From Morinoia aosen (Eukaryota > Arthropoda > Malacostraca > Amphipoda > Talitridae): DNA of 64,000 bases. This document shows positions 46,801-58,501 of this stretch, one piece after another. A program made the position numbers and the translations under genes. Location: the NCBI GenBank assembly GCA_030386875.1, contig CM059559.1, positions 67,594,392 to 67,658,391 of the forward strand. Direction: 5' to 3'. A model generated the notes under the pieces. The model did no database searches, was not told the origin of the DNA, and saw only the letters and a program-made list of their open reading frames with translations. The number at the start of each line of letters is the position of its first letter. Within the stretch, counting starts at the first letter, position 1.

Positions 46801-48414
46801 CCGTGGTTGGAGTCGCTATTTTTTGGTGTCTTCGATTCTAATTTTTGCTAAAAATTATTTATAATTCTTTAAAACTAGAAGTAAACCAAAACAGAGTTAG
46901 AATGCTTTGCTGAAAAATCTAAAAAATACGCAATGTTTTCGTTGATTGTTTTGTTCTAAGTTTGAAACAGCGTATTTATTCCTATCACCAAATACCGTCA
47001 TCTTATCTAGTCATTGAGGGTTTGCACAGATATATATGAGAAACTTACGAGTGCGAAATATAATTTTTGTACCCAGCATTAATGTATATTTCGTAGTTAA
47101 AAACAGGAATTAGTAATTGAAAGCATCGCAAATTCATTCTGTATATTTCTGTTTTGTTCATTTTTCCTTCAATTAATACATAGGAACTGTAAAATAGTAG
47201 TAAATGTGTTGCAAGTTACTTGCAGAACATTTCAGCTGATGCAATACATTGTACTCACATAAAGAGTGGTAACTCTGTATGCTCAAAATGATGCATTGAT
47301 TGATAATGATCATAAACATTTCTAGTCTTTTGGTTATGATTCATTGCCAATGAGTAGTCTTCGCCGAAACCTGAAGCTATGGTCTAGTGCACAAAGACTT
47401 CTAGTTTTCAAGTCATGTTATCAAAGTTGATATAGCTTCCATGTTTTTGGGTCAAGTTAACATGTATTAATATTAAAAATTTCTTCTCATTTCTCAAGTT
47501 ATTCCTTGAATGTAATTTGATTCTTTCAGAGTTATGTTGTTTTTCACTATATCATCATCATGTTTAATTTTTATCTTCGTATCACTCCCCAGTTTCTAAG
47601 CTAGTATACGCTGAAATGCAGAATTTTATAATTATGTTGATACATTTTAAAAAACTGAAATAGTATTTGTTTTGTAGCATTATGTAATTAATTACTTCTT
47701 GTAAGGGAAGATTTGGAAATGTTGTAAGGTTATCTATATCGGCATTGAGACACGAAAAAAATAAAAATACGATGTAAACGAGCTGCAATGAAAATAATTA
47801 CACACACCAGCAAAAACTTCACTTACAGTCACACACACATTGTAACTGAAAACAATGCACTATCTCAGCTGCAATGGTTTTTGCATTTATGCGATAGTAC
47901 AAATTCTCTTGCTGGAAACGTTTCAAATTGCTCCAAAAAACACGAAATGAGAAGAACCTGGGCGCTTATTAAAATAACAAAGTGTCCAATACAAAGTAAA
48001 AAGTTAGACGAAAATAAGAGATAGTATCATAATACACGCAAAGAAGCTAGAAGTGACTTTTATTCGTAAAAAAAACTTTCTGAAAACGTCATGCCCCTGC
48101 AATGAAAGCAGAACAACTTTTGCTTATTATAGCCGAAATGTAACATAGTGTTGAGCAATAATATGACACTTTTTCTGCATTGTTACCCTGCATAGTGTAG
48201 ATTCAAAGAAGAAAAGGCAGTGTGCAAATCTTACCTACCTTATCTACACGTATATCATAATTTTGGGGATTTGAAGCATAGTCATTTAATTAACTGCTAT
48301 AATTTCACTGAATTAGGGCATACTTAGTAATAAAAAACTGTTGATGCATATCTATGCTTCTCAGTGTAGACAATGCCTACATTACCTACTCTGAAAACAC
48401 TTGTCAGTAATATA
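46801..48414. other. AT-rich non-coding DNA
   Basis: An open frame at 47788-48024 has no recognisable motif. No gene called. Confidence 0.4.
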
Positions 48415-49040
48415 CAGGGTGTTTCAGATTCAGAATAAGAGGCAAAAAATTGCACACCAAGTAGAAGATATCCAAATAAAAACTTTTTCTTCTATAAAAT
48501 TATCCGAAGAAAGAGACATTGAGATATTAGCAGTTTATTGTTTTAAAGGGTGAAATTTAATGAATAAACTACGCGCAATATTTATTTTGAATTTACGTTG
48601 ATCGGGCGAAATGTGCTAGTTGCAAGACCTCCTAGATCTCATGACATGACTCCACTCGATTTCAATTTTTGGGGACACGTGAAGAGCCTTGTTTATGCTA
48701 CACCCATCGAGTCTGAGGAAGATCTTGTGGCCAGAATTGCAGTGGCTGCAGGTGAGATACCTTAATGCCAGACGTGTTTCCTAATATTCGGCAGCCGTTA
48801 AGGCTAACATTCGAAAAGTGCATAGATGTAGGTGGAACACATTTTGAACAATTTTGTAAAGTAAATTCAGAATCAATATCGCGAGTAATTGTGCCATTAA
48901 ATTTAAACCTTAAAAACAATAAACACCTAATGCCTCCCAACCCCGATTTTTTGGGTAAAAATTTCCTAGGACAAAAAGTGTTCATTTGGCCATTTTCTAC
49001 TTGATGTGCAATTTTGTACCTCGTATTCTGAAACACTCGG
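48415..49040 (+). mobile_element. Internally deleted Tc1/mariner-class element (626 bp)
   Basis: Ends CAGGGTGTTTCAGA and the inverse of CCGAGTGTTTCAGA, each flanked by TA (48413-48414 and 49041-49042), as expected for TA target duplication. The interior encodes the end of a transposase. Full-length relatives are about twice this size, so the 5' half of the gene is deleted. Confidence 0.85.
48620..48870 (+). pseudogene. Mariner-like transposase C-terminus
   Basis: The frame around 48625-48763 encodes ARPPRSHDMTPLDFNFWGHV then KSLVYATPIESEEDLVARI. The SHDMTPLDFNFWG segment carries the last catalytic Asp of the DDE/D triad in this family. After a stop, another frame from 48765 carries the tail (NIRQPLRLTFEKCIDVGGTH). 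The two earlier Asp residues are missing with the deleted part. Confidence 0.8.
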
Positions 49041-50279
49041 TATACATAATTGTGTACACGACTCGTCAAATGACGGGATTCGATATTGTCTGTATAGAAA
49101 TCTTCCAGATGTGGACCATAAAGAAATATTTTCATCCTAATAGCACCCGCGATTAAAATATTCTAATACTTGTGCACTGGTGAAACTCGCATCACAGATA
49201 CAGTAGTTAAGTATCTCTAAGAGCGTGAAAGGGAGACAGATCAACCAACAAAGACGAACAGCCAATTTTGTTTGTTCAATGAAATTTCCTGTTGAATATT
49301 TTCCGTATTTCTGATGGCGGCTTTGTGGAAGAAAAAGTTTTCTTCAGTTGGCCTCTCTTAGTTCACAGACAAGAATTTAAAACTGATGAAATTAGATCTT
49401 TTTGTTCGTTGTTTTTTGTTTTGCAGCTGCATATTTTTTTCCGGTTTTTGTGTTTAAATTTAACTTTCTATAAACAAGCATGTTTGCGCTTCTAGCAGAC
49501 TGCATTAACCTTAAATAGCTTTAATTAACATTACTTGTGACGCTTTGGCGTTCACTCATTAAATTATCTTTGAGCTTGCTCTGCTTAAGCAGCATGTCGT
49601 CCTTTTAATAAAAGTGGGTCTGGTACCTCTAACTTATTTCTATTGCGTAAAAAGCAGTCTCTTTCTGCGACTTGAACTCCTCGACCCGGCTTTTGCAGCC
49701 TCTTGAATAGGCACTTACTATTCAAGGTAATTAATTTTCAATTAATTGTTAAAATCTTAGTGCTATATGTAATCTTACAATAAGATACGATATTCACCTA
49801 GTCGGCGACCGGACATCTTAAAACTCTGTATCTCTCTACTCAGAACGCCTCTAAAATTTCCTACCGGAGTACCGTGCTGATGACCGGCCGCGTCCATTGG
49901 GTGTCTTCTATTTTTAGCGAGTATCGTTTTAAAAACTAACCTTACGTTAAAGAAGATTTTCGGTCTCCATTTTAAAGGAATTCAATAATAAAAATTTCAC
50001 AGAGGACGCTCCTGTGCATACTGTTGGAATCCTCAAGATCCGCCTAACTTGGGTACGGTTTCTCTTTTTGCGCATCTCGGGAAACGACTTGCTGTTGTTC
50101 CCTTGAAGTTCTTCTGTATTTGAAATAAATTTTCGACCAATTGCTCTTAAGTTTTAAATCCTAAAACTTCATTGTACTAACATAGGAGAGATTACGCTCA
50201 CGAAATAGCTAAACCTATTTATTAATTTGTTCAAAGGAGACACATGACCATTTATTGTATAAGAACAATCAATACTATA
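49041..50279. other. Repeat-derived non-coding DNA
   Basis: 49141-49205 is an inverted copy of the 41800/52450 dispersed repeat. The rest, including a slightly GC-richer stretch at 49790-50110, is unassigned. Confidence 0.35.
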
Positions 50280-51052
50280 CTGCGTGTCCCATAAAAATGT
50301 CCCGGATTTTTTAATTGATAATATCTCCGCTTAAATTAACATATTTTAATTGTCTTTTATTTACAATTTATTCAATTTGGTTTCCTTTTGAAATAATATA
50401 AGTTTTTGAAAATCAGTTGAATAAACTTCAAGATGATCGATTTACTGAAAGGGGTAGAAAAATTGTTCAAAGGGAAAGTTTTAAAAACAACACTGGTGTT
50501 CTTCTTCATTCCTCAATACCTACTGTTGAGAATAATTTCATAACGATGTATCGTACATACAACTAAGTATTTAAACCCTCTGAGAGGTTTCAAGTTTCAA
50601 GTTTTCTCAATAATAGTGTTTCAAGGACCGATAGAAAACGGTGGAATAATGGGTAAAACTCTTCGTTCAATGGTGGCTAGAAGTAATACTTGCCTTGAGA
50701 GAAATGGAGGGTATGTCGTTGGATACTAAAATTACTTTATTTATTTAAACGTTAGATAAGGTAATGATTTGTGACTCCTTAAAATTTTTGTGTGTTCAGT
50801 TTTATGGAAACTACAAAATAAGGAAGAATATCAATATTGTTTAAAAAACTTTTCATTTGAACAATTAATTTTTCTACTCCTTTCAGTAAATTGGACATTA
50901 TAAAGTGGTTATTCAACCGATTTTCAATAACATAAATTGTTCGAAAAGGAAACAAAATTTACTACATTGTGAACAAAGGCAATTCAAATATGTTAATTTG
51001 AAGCTGAGATATAATTAATTATAAATCGGGGACATTTTTACAGGACACCCGA
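50280..51052. mobile_element. Long-TIR MITE with TA target duplication (773 bp)
   Basis: Ends CTGCGTGTCCCATAAAAATG and its inverse pair, and the inverted arms extend about 200 bp (50280-50490 with 50835-51052; both contain GATATTATC/GAGATATAATTAAT and TTTACTGAAAGGGGTAGAAA). TA lies at 50278-50279 and 51053-51054. No protein. Probably a mariner-related foldback MITE. Confidence 0.8.
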
Positions 51053-51160
51053 TATAATAAAAAACCAGGTGTCCGTCAATGATAAGTATATGTTCTCGTG
51101 CGTAATTTCCCCTATCTCATTACAATGGGAATCTGCTTGCTTGGACAGTATCATAAATAC

Positions 51161-52172
51161 ATACATACATACATACATATACCGGGCTTATCCTCCCTAT
51201 GGGAGGGTAGCCGACAGCAGGCCACAATCCCCACACTAAGTCACTAGGAGGCGAGAGAGGCAGCACTGGCCGCACCTGAACTGCCAGGATCAGCAGCAGC
51301 CCAGCACAACCACCTCCCACAGTCAGGCCCGACAGCCACAGCTGGTTTACCCCGACCGCTTCATTGAGTGCAGCCCCTCCCCCCGCACATGACAGGTCAA
51401 CCCCATCACACGCGGGCAGCTTCCAGTAACGCGTCAAAATTAAAATTACCTCCTTATACACTGCCCCCACTCACTTCTGTCCGCAGCCATCCCTCTCGCC
51501 ACGTCCACAGTCAGACCCCTCTCATACAAAGCACGTCTCACCCCATCCATCCAACTCATCCGTGGTCTAACTCGCGCTCGAAGACCACTCACTTCCGACA
51601 TATATATCTTTTTCACCAGCCGCTCAACATTCATTCTTTCAACATGCCCAAACCATCCAAGCACTCTTTCATCCACTCGCCTGCTCAACTTTTTGATAAC
51701 ACCCGTCTGCCCCCTAACCAACTCATTCCTGATCCTATCTCTTCTAGTTACTCCATGCATGCTCCTCAAACACTTCATCTCAAACACATCCAACTTCCTC
51801 CTCTCAGCTGCTCTCAACCCCCAGGACTCTGCTCCATACAACAAAACTGGCACAATCAAACTTTCATACAGTCCCCTCTTAACATTCATACTCAAACTCC
51901 TGCATTCAAAAACTTTCCTCATTGCACCCAATGTCTTACAACCTTCACTCACTCGATGCTTCACTTCTACTTCCATACTATCCTTAACAGTCACATCCGA
52001 CCCGAGGTACCTAAAATGCTCTACCTCCTCTAAAACTTCCCCATTCAACCTCACATCCAAAGTTCCAAACACTCCACCTCTTGAACATCTCATCACCTTA
52101 CTTTTATTCACATTTACCCTCAATTTCCGCCTTTCGCACACTCTACCAAACTCTGTAACCAGTCTCCAAACT
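51161..52172 (-). mobile_element. 5'-truncated non-LTR retrotransposon with 15-bp target duplication
   Basis: The 15-mer CAGTATCATAAATAC occurs at 51146-51160 and 52173-52187, bracketing the element. On the minus strand the 3' end is a TATG tandem tail (51161-51180). It landed inside the dispersed repeat related to 39080-39280, whose two halves continue on either side. Confidence 0.9.
51446..52141 (-). pseudogene. Non-LTR reverse transcriptase C-terminal region
   Basis: 231 codons open with RKLRVNVNKSKVM at the start (the post-palm segment), HFRYLGSDVTV, GLYESLIVPVLLYGAESWGL, FEMKCLRSMHGVTRRDRIRN and GWFGHVERM. These landmarks are standard for the RT thumb and downstream region of RTE/BovB- or Jockey-like proteins. 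The palm with the catalytic Asp pair lies upstream and is missing, so this is a 5'-truncated dead copy. The frame continues in weaker form to the TATG tail. The ATG at 52141 is internal and not a true start. Confidence 0.85.
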
Positions 52173-52187
52173 CAGTATCATAAATAC

Positions 52188-53284
52188 CATCGAAATATGA
52201 AAAACCAGGCATCTGCTCACTTATGTTTATAAGTAAAAACCATTGCGTGAAAATCGAATCAAATGTCAAGAAAATGCGGCTCATCGCATTTAAATTTCAA
52301 AGGCATTTAAATGCTTAAAAGGTATGGCAAATTTTTTAAAAACCTCTTGCGAACAATAATTTAAATTAAAATTCAGATAGGTATTATGTTATACAATTTG
52401 CTTGGTTGTTGTGTGCGTTTGTGACGTTTTTAAATATGCTTAATGACCGTATCTGTGATACGAGTTTTACCAGTCACAAGTATGAGAATACTGTATTTTA
52501 ATCGCGGGTACTTCTACAATGGATATATTTGTTTGCCATTTTTATCTTGAGATTTTTTTAAAACGATACCATTGGATCCCGTCATTATTGACCAATCATG
52601 TACACTAGTATCTTGATTATTAACAATCTGTAGTCAATTTAAAAGTCGTTCGATAATAAAGAATATAATGAATATATGCACAGGTTTCAACACCTGCAAC
52701 CGTTTACTACTAAGAATGACTGTCGTGTGTTTATTTATACGTTTTGTGTCACGCTGTTAAGAATAATTGATAGGAAAAAATTTGCACTGGCGGTCTTGGT
52801 TCCAGTTCACGGTCAATTAATACACTCATTTTCGTTGTGCAATAGCTCTATGATAAGTCACTTTCATCACAATTAGAGCGATCCATAGCCTTATATACTC
52901 AAGTTTGTATCGTGAATACAGAGTTCGGCGGGGTATTGCATATTACAATATGCTGTATTGTATATTACAATATACTGTATTGCAATGTACTGTATTGCAT
53001 ATTGAAATATACATACACATGTTCGCAGTTACTTTCAGTAATGCTGAATTTCTGTATCTTGGATACGACACGAATGGCTATAACTACTTCTCTTGCGGCT
53101 CAAAAATGCTGTGTTCTGAGTGATTATTACTCTTATAAGAAAATTAAGTTACCTTTGGAAAAAGCTGAAAGCATGGAAACTCCACTCAAACGAAAATATG
53201 TTGAAGAAAGGTATTGAATCTCGTCATTTTTGACGGTGTGTGTACACTAGTTAAGAAATAAAATATTCATGTTATAAATTATGA
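52188..53284. other. Dispersed repeat remnants and AT-rich DNA
   Basis: 52188-52340 completes the repeat interrupted by the non-LTR element. 52441-52580 is the TGATACGAGTTTTACCAG copy. 52930-53010 has a TATTGYAATATACTG local repeat. No gene seen. Confidence 0.45.
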
Positions 53285-53580
53285 ATAGGTGAAGTTGGAG
53301 CCACAAAATTGTGAATAGGCGGAGTCGGTGTTGGAGTCGCCAAATTCTGGAGAAATGGAGTCGGAGTCGGAGTCGGAGTCGCCAAATTCTGAAAAGGTGG
53401 AGTCGGAGTCGGAGTCGGAGTCGACAAATTCTGAAAAGGTGGAGTCGGAGTCGGAGTCGGAGTCGCCAAATTCTGAAAGGGTGGAGTCGGAGTCGGAGTC
53501 GGAGTCGCCAAATTCTGGAAAGGTGGAGTCGGAGTCGGAGTCGGAGTCGCAAATTTATTCCACCGACTCCGCAACCCTGC
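53285..53580 (-). repeat. GGAGTC hexanucleotide array, reverse
   Basis: Units of about 60 bp: (GGAGTC)n plus the linker GCCAAATTCTGRAAAGGTGG. It terminates CGACTCCGCAACCCTGC, the inverse of the start of the array at 46568. Long open frames here are by-products of the hexamer. Confidence 0.9.
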
Positions 53581-54299
53581 AGTTTTACCCATACTGTAAT
53601 GTTGTTAATATATATACATAATTCATCTGAATGTAGTTGAACTCAGCAGAATGTCAGCTGAAGTTAACATACAGTTTTCTACATTTCAATGTATGTAAAT
53701 TAATCCTGTAACATGATCTATTAACTCAATTTATTGAGAGAAATAGGAAGCCCATGTTCACATCATCTTAGGCATGGAATTCCAATAACTATATGCCATG
53801 ATATAACTATGATAAAATTTAAATAGAAAAGTGAATGTCATGAATGGTCCTACATCATGACTTAATGCAATCAAGTATGATATTGATATAGTTGAACAAT
53901 TAAAAATCCACGCACAAAATAAGCCATAATAGATAGCAAAATAATACCTGCAACAAATTTAAATTCTATTAGCAAAGCCTTTAATAGCGATTTTGTTTTT
54001 ATACTTTTGCAGAATTGTTTCATATAGTACAATTGTTCTTGAATAAAGTTATTAACAAGCAACTTCATTTACAAATTTGTATTATTTATAATTTATAAAA
54101 ACTTGCAGTTTAAATTTCACCTCCTGCTTATATCATCAACATAGCATATTTCTCTCAATTTTTCATTCATATCAAAATACCATAGCTTCTACAAAATGTA
54201 CATTTATACACATCTTAAGCATAATGTAAAATCTTGGTATATGTGAAGAAAACAATTATTGATTTTCCAGTTTTTGATGCTTGGATATAGGTTGATAGA
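53581..54299. other. AT-rich non-coding DNA
   Basis: Nothing recognised. Confidence 0.5.
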
Positions 54300-54590
54300 T
54301 TGGATAAAAAAATTTTCTTCTATGCACTTTCCGTCGCAAATGAGTATTTACCGAGTTATAGTAGTGACGTAATGTAACGTTACTGAAAGAATCTAAACTA
54401 AAGTAGCCTGAAGTAACGATCATCCAAGCGCATAACAACCGTCGGAAGGGAGAGTCCATTAAGATTCTTCCCCTTAAACCGGTTTTTCCCGGGCTTAAAA
54501 GAATAGAATTGAGCTAGGTAACCTACAGCTATAACTCGTTAAATTCTCATTTGCGACGGAAAGTGCATAGATGAAAAATTTTTCATTTCC
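54300..54590. mobile_element. Small foldback MITE of the TGCACTTTCCGTCG family
   Basis: Ends TTCTTCTATGCACTTTCCGT and their inverse at 54525-54575 pair over about 50 bp, including AACTCGTTAAAT. The same sequence occurs in the palindrome arms (11690, 29580) and inside the MITE at 28828. Confidence 0.65.
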
Positions 54591-56624
54591 CTCTAATTAC
54601 CAATAATCAAGCAGCAAACATTGGGAAATACATTATTGTCCTCTCCTTCACAAATACCTCACTTTTTTACAACCTTATTTAATATATTTAGTACTAATTC
54701 AAAATATTGCTCTTATTGACACTAAAATCAAATAAATCATGAGTGATGATCTAATTTACTATATCAGGAAAATAATACGTTGTTAGCAACGTCCTGATCA
54801 ATGAGTATTGAAATGTTGATAGAAAACATTCATCATATATTACAAATATATTAACTTCTTAAACATATATTAATATTATATACAACAATGATCAATGATT
54901 CCAGAAGGAACAACAAAGAATGGTCTGATTTTTTGAAAAAAATTCAAAAGAAATATTCAGAATAATGCATTGATAGATCTCTGTTATAAACCATCACTTC
55001 CTTCTGAATTATGGTTACAAACTAGCATGAAGAATCGTTTTCAACCTTACTTGCAAAAATATTTTGTATTCTAGGTATAGAAACATGCAAAAATATCAGT
55101 TTTCACTATTGATTACCCCTGTGTATTACTTCACTCTAAAAATTAATGTAATATCCATTCAACATTTATGTAATCTAATGAAATACACTATATTAACATG
55201 ATAAGTATTTTGGAGAATCTCTAATTCACTTCAGCAATTAAGCTAAAAACTCCACAAATGGTTATTTTGTCACCATCTAGCAAATATTTCTTATCATAAA
55301 AAATTTGTTTACTTGGTAACTATAATTTCATTTTTCAGGATTTAGCTCTACATTATCCATCTGAAGAGAAGAATCCCCTCAAATAAAATTCATATTAACA
55401 TTCAATTTTATATAACAATCAAAATAGGTGAATGTCAATTTACTCTGTTTGAAAATCAAATAATATATAAAAGGCTATAACCGGATGTCTACCAGGTAGT
55501 AACGTAGTAAAAAATATTTAACTTTGCCTCAGGGGGTTTACTTCACTTGTTGATGTAGTTAAAAATTATGAAGTGGAGCAATTCACTGAAAATTGAAAAG
55601 GAATGTACAAATGTTTAAAGAGTATGAAGATTTCTAAAAATTGATTTCTCCCAGAGCCAGAAATTTGCTGTAGTGTTGGAATATATTCCGTAAGGGTATC
55701 TAACAATCCCCCTGTGTGTACTAGATTCTAGTGTGTTTATTTTTTTGCATATAATGAACTGTTGCTCTGATAGTTGAAAGATGTTAAGACACAGCCTTTG
55801 CCCAACATTTGTTGAACTCCATTTAGGAAGGAGTACATATAGAATTTGCGTAATTTTTTGGCATTGAGCGTTGGTTGCTGTATTTGGTATTAGGTATTTG
55901 ATTCTATATTTCAGGTATTAACAAACTCTGAATTGTTTTAAACCTTTGTTATTGCGTCTCTTATTGACTCAAAATACTCATCATTGGCCAATTTCTTACA
56001 TCTGGGCATTTGGACAAGATTTATTCAGTAAAAAAGTAGGTTGTAATTTTTTGCTGTCGCAGGACGTAAAACGTAGTAACACAGTTGTAAAATTTTGAAA
56101 TGAAAAAATCAATAGATTTCCTGTATAGCTAATTTTCATTTTATCTTCAACTATAAACTGAGTAATCTCATTCATTGTTGTAACATCATGCTATTAGATT
56201 TTAATATTTTGCTTTAAGAATAATAGCCATCTGATGAATGATTAACACATTCATTTCATGTCCAAGGTTGCAAACAATTTGTTAGATTAGGTTTTAAATA
56301 CCCAGAATTTGGAAATCAACTTTAATGATTAAAAATATTCTGATCCTTCATAAATATGAAAAATATAATTCTATAAAATATTTCACATAGTATAATAACC
56401 ATTACTTCATATAGACATTGTGAATTAGGAAATAAGAGAAATCTCATTCATTTTGTCATATAAATATATGAAAAATTCACCTACTACCTCAATGAGAAAC
56501 TATCAATGCCATAATTTTGCTATTCAGTATGAACAAATAATAAGTTGATTATATCCCACTGGAAAAATAATAGTGCAATTTATTCTGATATAAATGCATG
56601 AAATGAACCGCAAAAATTTTGCAG
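54591..56624. other. AT-rich, probably intronic DNA
   Basis: No gene, repeat or RNA recognised. If the exon at 56625 is internal, this is part of the upstream intron. Confidence 0.4.
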
Positions 56625-56757
56625 ATTTTGTTAACCTTGGGCAAATTCCATGACTCGTCAACGATGGACTGCAACAGTCGGCGATACAGAAAGTCTCTGC
56701 GTGTACAAGAAGATCATGAGGTGCTCCTCGATTCGCCATGCATCACAGGAAAGCACG
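56625..56757 (+). CDS. Host gene exon 1 of the visible set (133 bp)
   Basis: Acceptor AAAAATTTTGCAG precedes, donor ACG/GTAAAAG follows. Only one frame is open across the exon: 44 codons plus one base, encoding ILLTLGKFHDSSTMDCNSRR then YRKSLRVQEDHEVLLDSPC. The single leftover base (phase 1) fits the two-base start of the exon at 58378, giving a Gly codon. I do not recognise the protein. Neither start codon nor stop is in the visible exons, so both ends of the gene lie outside or in exons I missed. Other frames have early stops. Confidence 0.6.
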
Positions 56758-57160
56758 GTAAAAGTAACGTGTAATTAAGATAAGTTACAATGTACTGACG
56801 TGTTCAATATTTCATCATATGAGCCCTTCATTAATATTAACCATGTATCTTCAAATGGAGGGCAAATTTCCAGTGTCCTAACCCACAAAACATATCATTT
56901 TAGGACACTGAAAATAGAGACGTGGTGTTCATCGCAGGGTTGCCAAATTGGCTTTACTAGCTAAGTTACTAGCTAGGAACTGAACTAGGAACTAGGCCGC
57001 TCTGTGCCTGAAAAACATCTACGCCACTATGAGGTGAAATTATCACTAAATCCACTCTCCAGTTTTGACCCCTGATGGGTTAGGACGCTCTGCATATTTG
57101 CCCTCCAAATATTTTTTCACTTAGCCATATGGCAATGATATCTTACAATCAACAAAGTTA
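56758..57160 (+). other. Start of the first intron
   Basis: AT-rich with no coding seen. 56868-56880 and 57080-57110 share short inverted motifs (GGAGGGCAAATTT and TTTGCCCTCC). Confidence 0.4.
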
Positions 57161-57495
57161 CCCCTCAGGGGATGTAACTATTGTATCTATGGGAAGTAGC
57201 ACTCCCATATGTGAAAAGATGTGAGAGCCCGAGCTGAGATATAGGCCTTTTTTGTTGAAATAGGATAGGCTTTTATTTTGTTACGGACCATCTTTTTTCG
57301 GTTCACTGGTGGTCTGTTTTCAACACCTACTACTTTCGTCAACTTTTTTCTTGCTTCTTGAACTTTTACCTTTGTGTTTCTGTGCACCTTGTGCATAGAT
57401 TCTGCATTCCCTTAACTCCATACCAAGTGGTGCCTTCCTCCTTCCTTTCTTTAAACATCTTTGTCGTGGCAAAGGGAGGCTAAAAATTTCTTTTA
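57161..57495 (+). repeat. SINE-like family copy 1
   Basis: Begins CCCCTCAGGGGATGTAACTA and TTGTATCTATGGGAAGTAGC, ends GGGAGGCTAAAAATTTC. The most diverged of the three copies in this gene. I found no clear target duplication. Confidence 0.75.
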
Positions 57496-57718
57496 ATCAA
57501 TCGGTCAGCAAATACAATACCTCTCCAGGATCGTTTCAGGTGCTGCAAACTGCTACATTAAATACATCCATGCAAGCAAACACTATGCAACACACGCATT
57601 CGCTTAGTATGTGCAAAAGAGAGAAATTTCCTTTTTTCTACCCTTCCAAAGACATAATCCAAGTCCACATAATCCAAGTCTTCGCGGAGTACGGCAATTG
57701 GCGCACTGAAATTTAATT

Positions 57719-57761
57719 TAAGTTCATGATAAAAGTATAATATTACTTTTATCATGAACTT
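57719..57761. repeat. Perfect 19-bp hairpin
   Basis: TAAGTTCATGATAAAAGTA (57719-57737) and its exact inverse (57743-57761) flank a 5-base loop. Confidence 0.85.
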
Positions 57762-57857
57762 ACCTATGTCCTATTACGGGGACATTTATCATGCACCATA
57801 GATCATCTCGTGTTTTAATTTTATAAGTAACTTCAAACTGGTAGCTCGAATCCCAGC

Positions 57858-58215
57858 CCCCTCAGGAGGATACAACTATTGTATCTATGGGAATTAGCGC
57901 TCCCAGGGGGACTATGTAAGGGCCTGAGCTAAAGGTTAGGTAGGCTTTCTTTTTGTTAAAATAGAATAGGTTTTTGTTTTGTTACGGATCATCATTTTTC
58001 GGTTCACTGCTGCCCTGTTTTTCAGCAAGTACTACTTTCTTCTTCAACATTTTCTTGTTTCATGATCTTCTTTCTTAGCTTTCTGTTTATGTGCCTTTCT
58101 GCATAGATTCCACGTTTCTTTAACTCCATACTAAATGGTGCCTTCTTACTTCCTGTCTTTGGATAGCCTTTGTTGCGAATAGGGAGGCTTAAACTAACTA
58201 ATAATCTAATTTAAT
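57858..58215 (+). repeat. SINE-like family copy 2 (358 bp) with 13-bp target duplication
   Basis: CTCGAATCCCAGC flanks it at 57845-57857 and 58216-58228. Internal landmarks: TATCTATGGGAATTAGCGCT, AGGTTAGGTAGGC, TTCGGTTCACTGCTGCCCTG, and a 3' end with AGGCTTAAACTAACTAATA. The long target duplication points to LINE-type integration. I see no clear pol III boxes and no poly(A). Confidence 0.85.
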
Positions 58216-58377
58216 CTCGAATCCCAGCGAGTACCATCACAGTGGTAAGGTCATAACCAATAAATTATCATTCATGCGAAGGAAAGATATGTCCATAGCA
58301 TCTACACATTTGTATGCATCCATGTGGATGAAATATGTTCACTTCTCGCCGTCATACTAATTATTTAAACACCTCAG

Positions 58378-58461
58378 GTTCACCTCTACCCATCCCTCTT
58401 GATGAGGACGACCCATCACCTCGTCAAGAACCTCAGATCCTTGGTGCTCCAGTAACAACAG
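58378..58461 (+). CDS. Host gene exon 2A (84 bp), first of a duplicated pair
   Basis: Acceptor ATTTAAACACCTCAG, donor CAACAG/GTCAGT. The frame reads SPLPIPLDEDDPSPRQEPQI then LGAPVTT, starting with two bases and ending with one (phase 1 to phase 1, length divisible by three), so it can be included, skipped or swapped without shifting the frame. It matches the exon at 61699-61782 at 80 of 84 bases; two of the four differences are silent. Acidic and Pro-rich composition suggests a linker. No family recognised. Confidence 0.8.
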
Positions 58462-58501
58462 GTCAGTGACGATACTACTCTCTTACACAAAGTAAATCGA
58501 T

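Noticed and set aside
51368-52232. Two long plus-strand frames (221 and 179 codons)
   Set aside because: They are antisense shadows of the non-LTR reverse transcriptase frame on the minus strand, which carries the recognisable motifs.
53247-53640. Several long overlapping open frames with Ser-Glu, Thr-Pro or Arg-Leu repeats
   Set aside because: They are translations of the GGAGTC array in different frames. A stop-free hexamer opens them all, and nothing suggests a gene.
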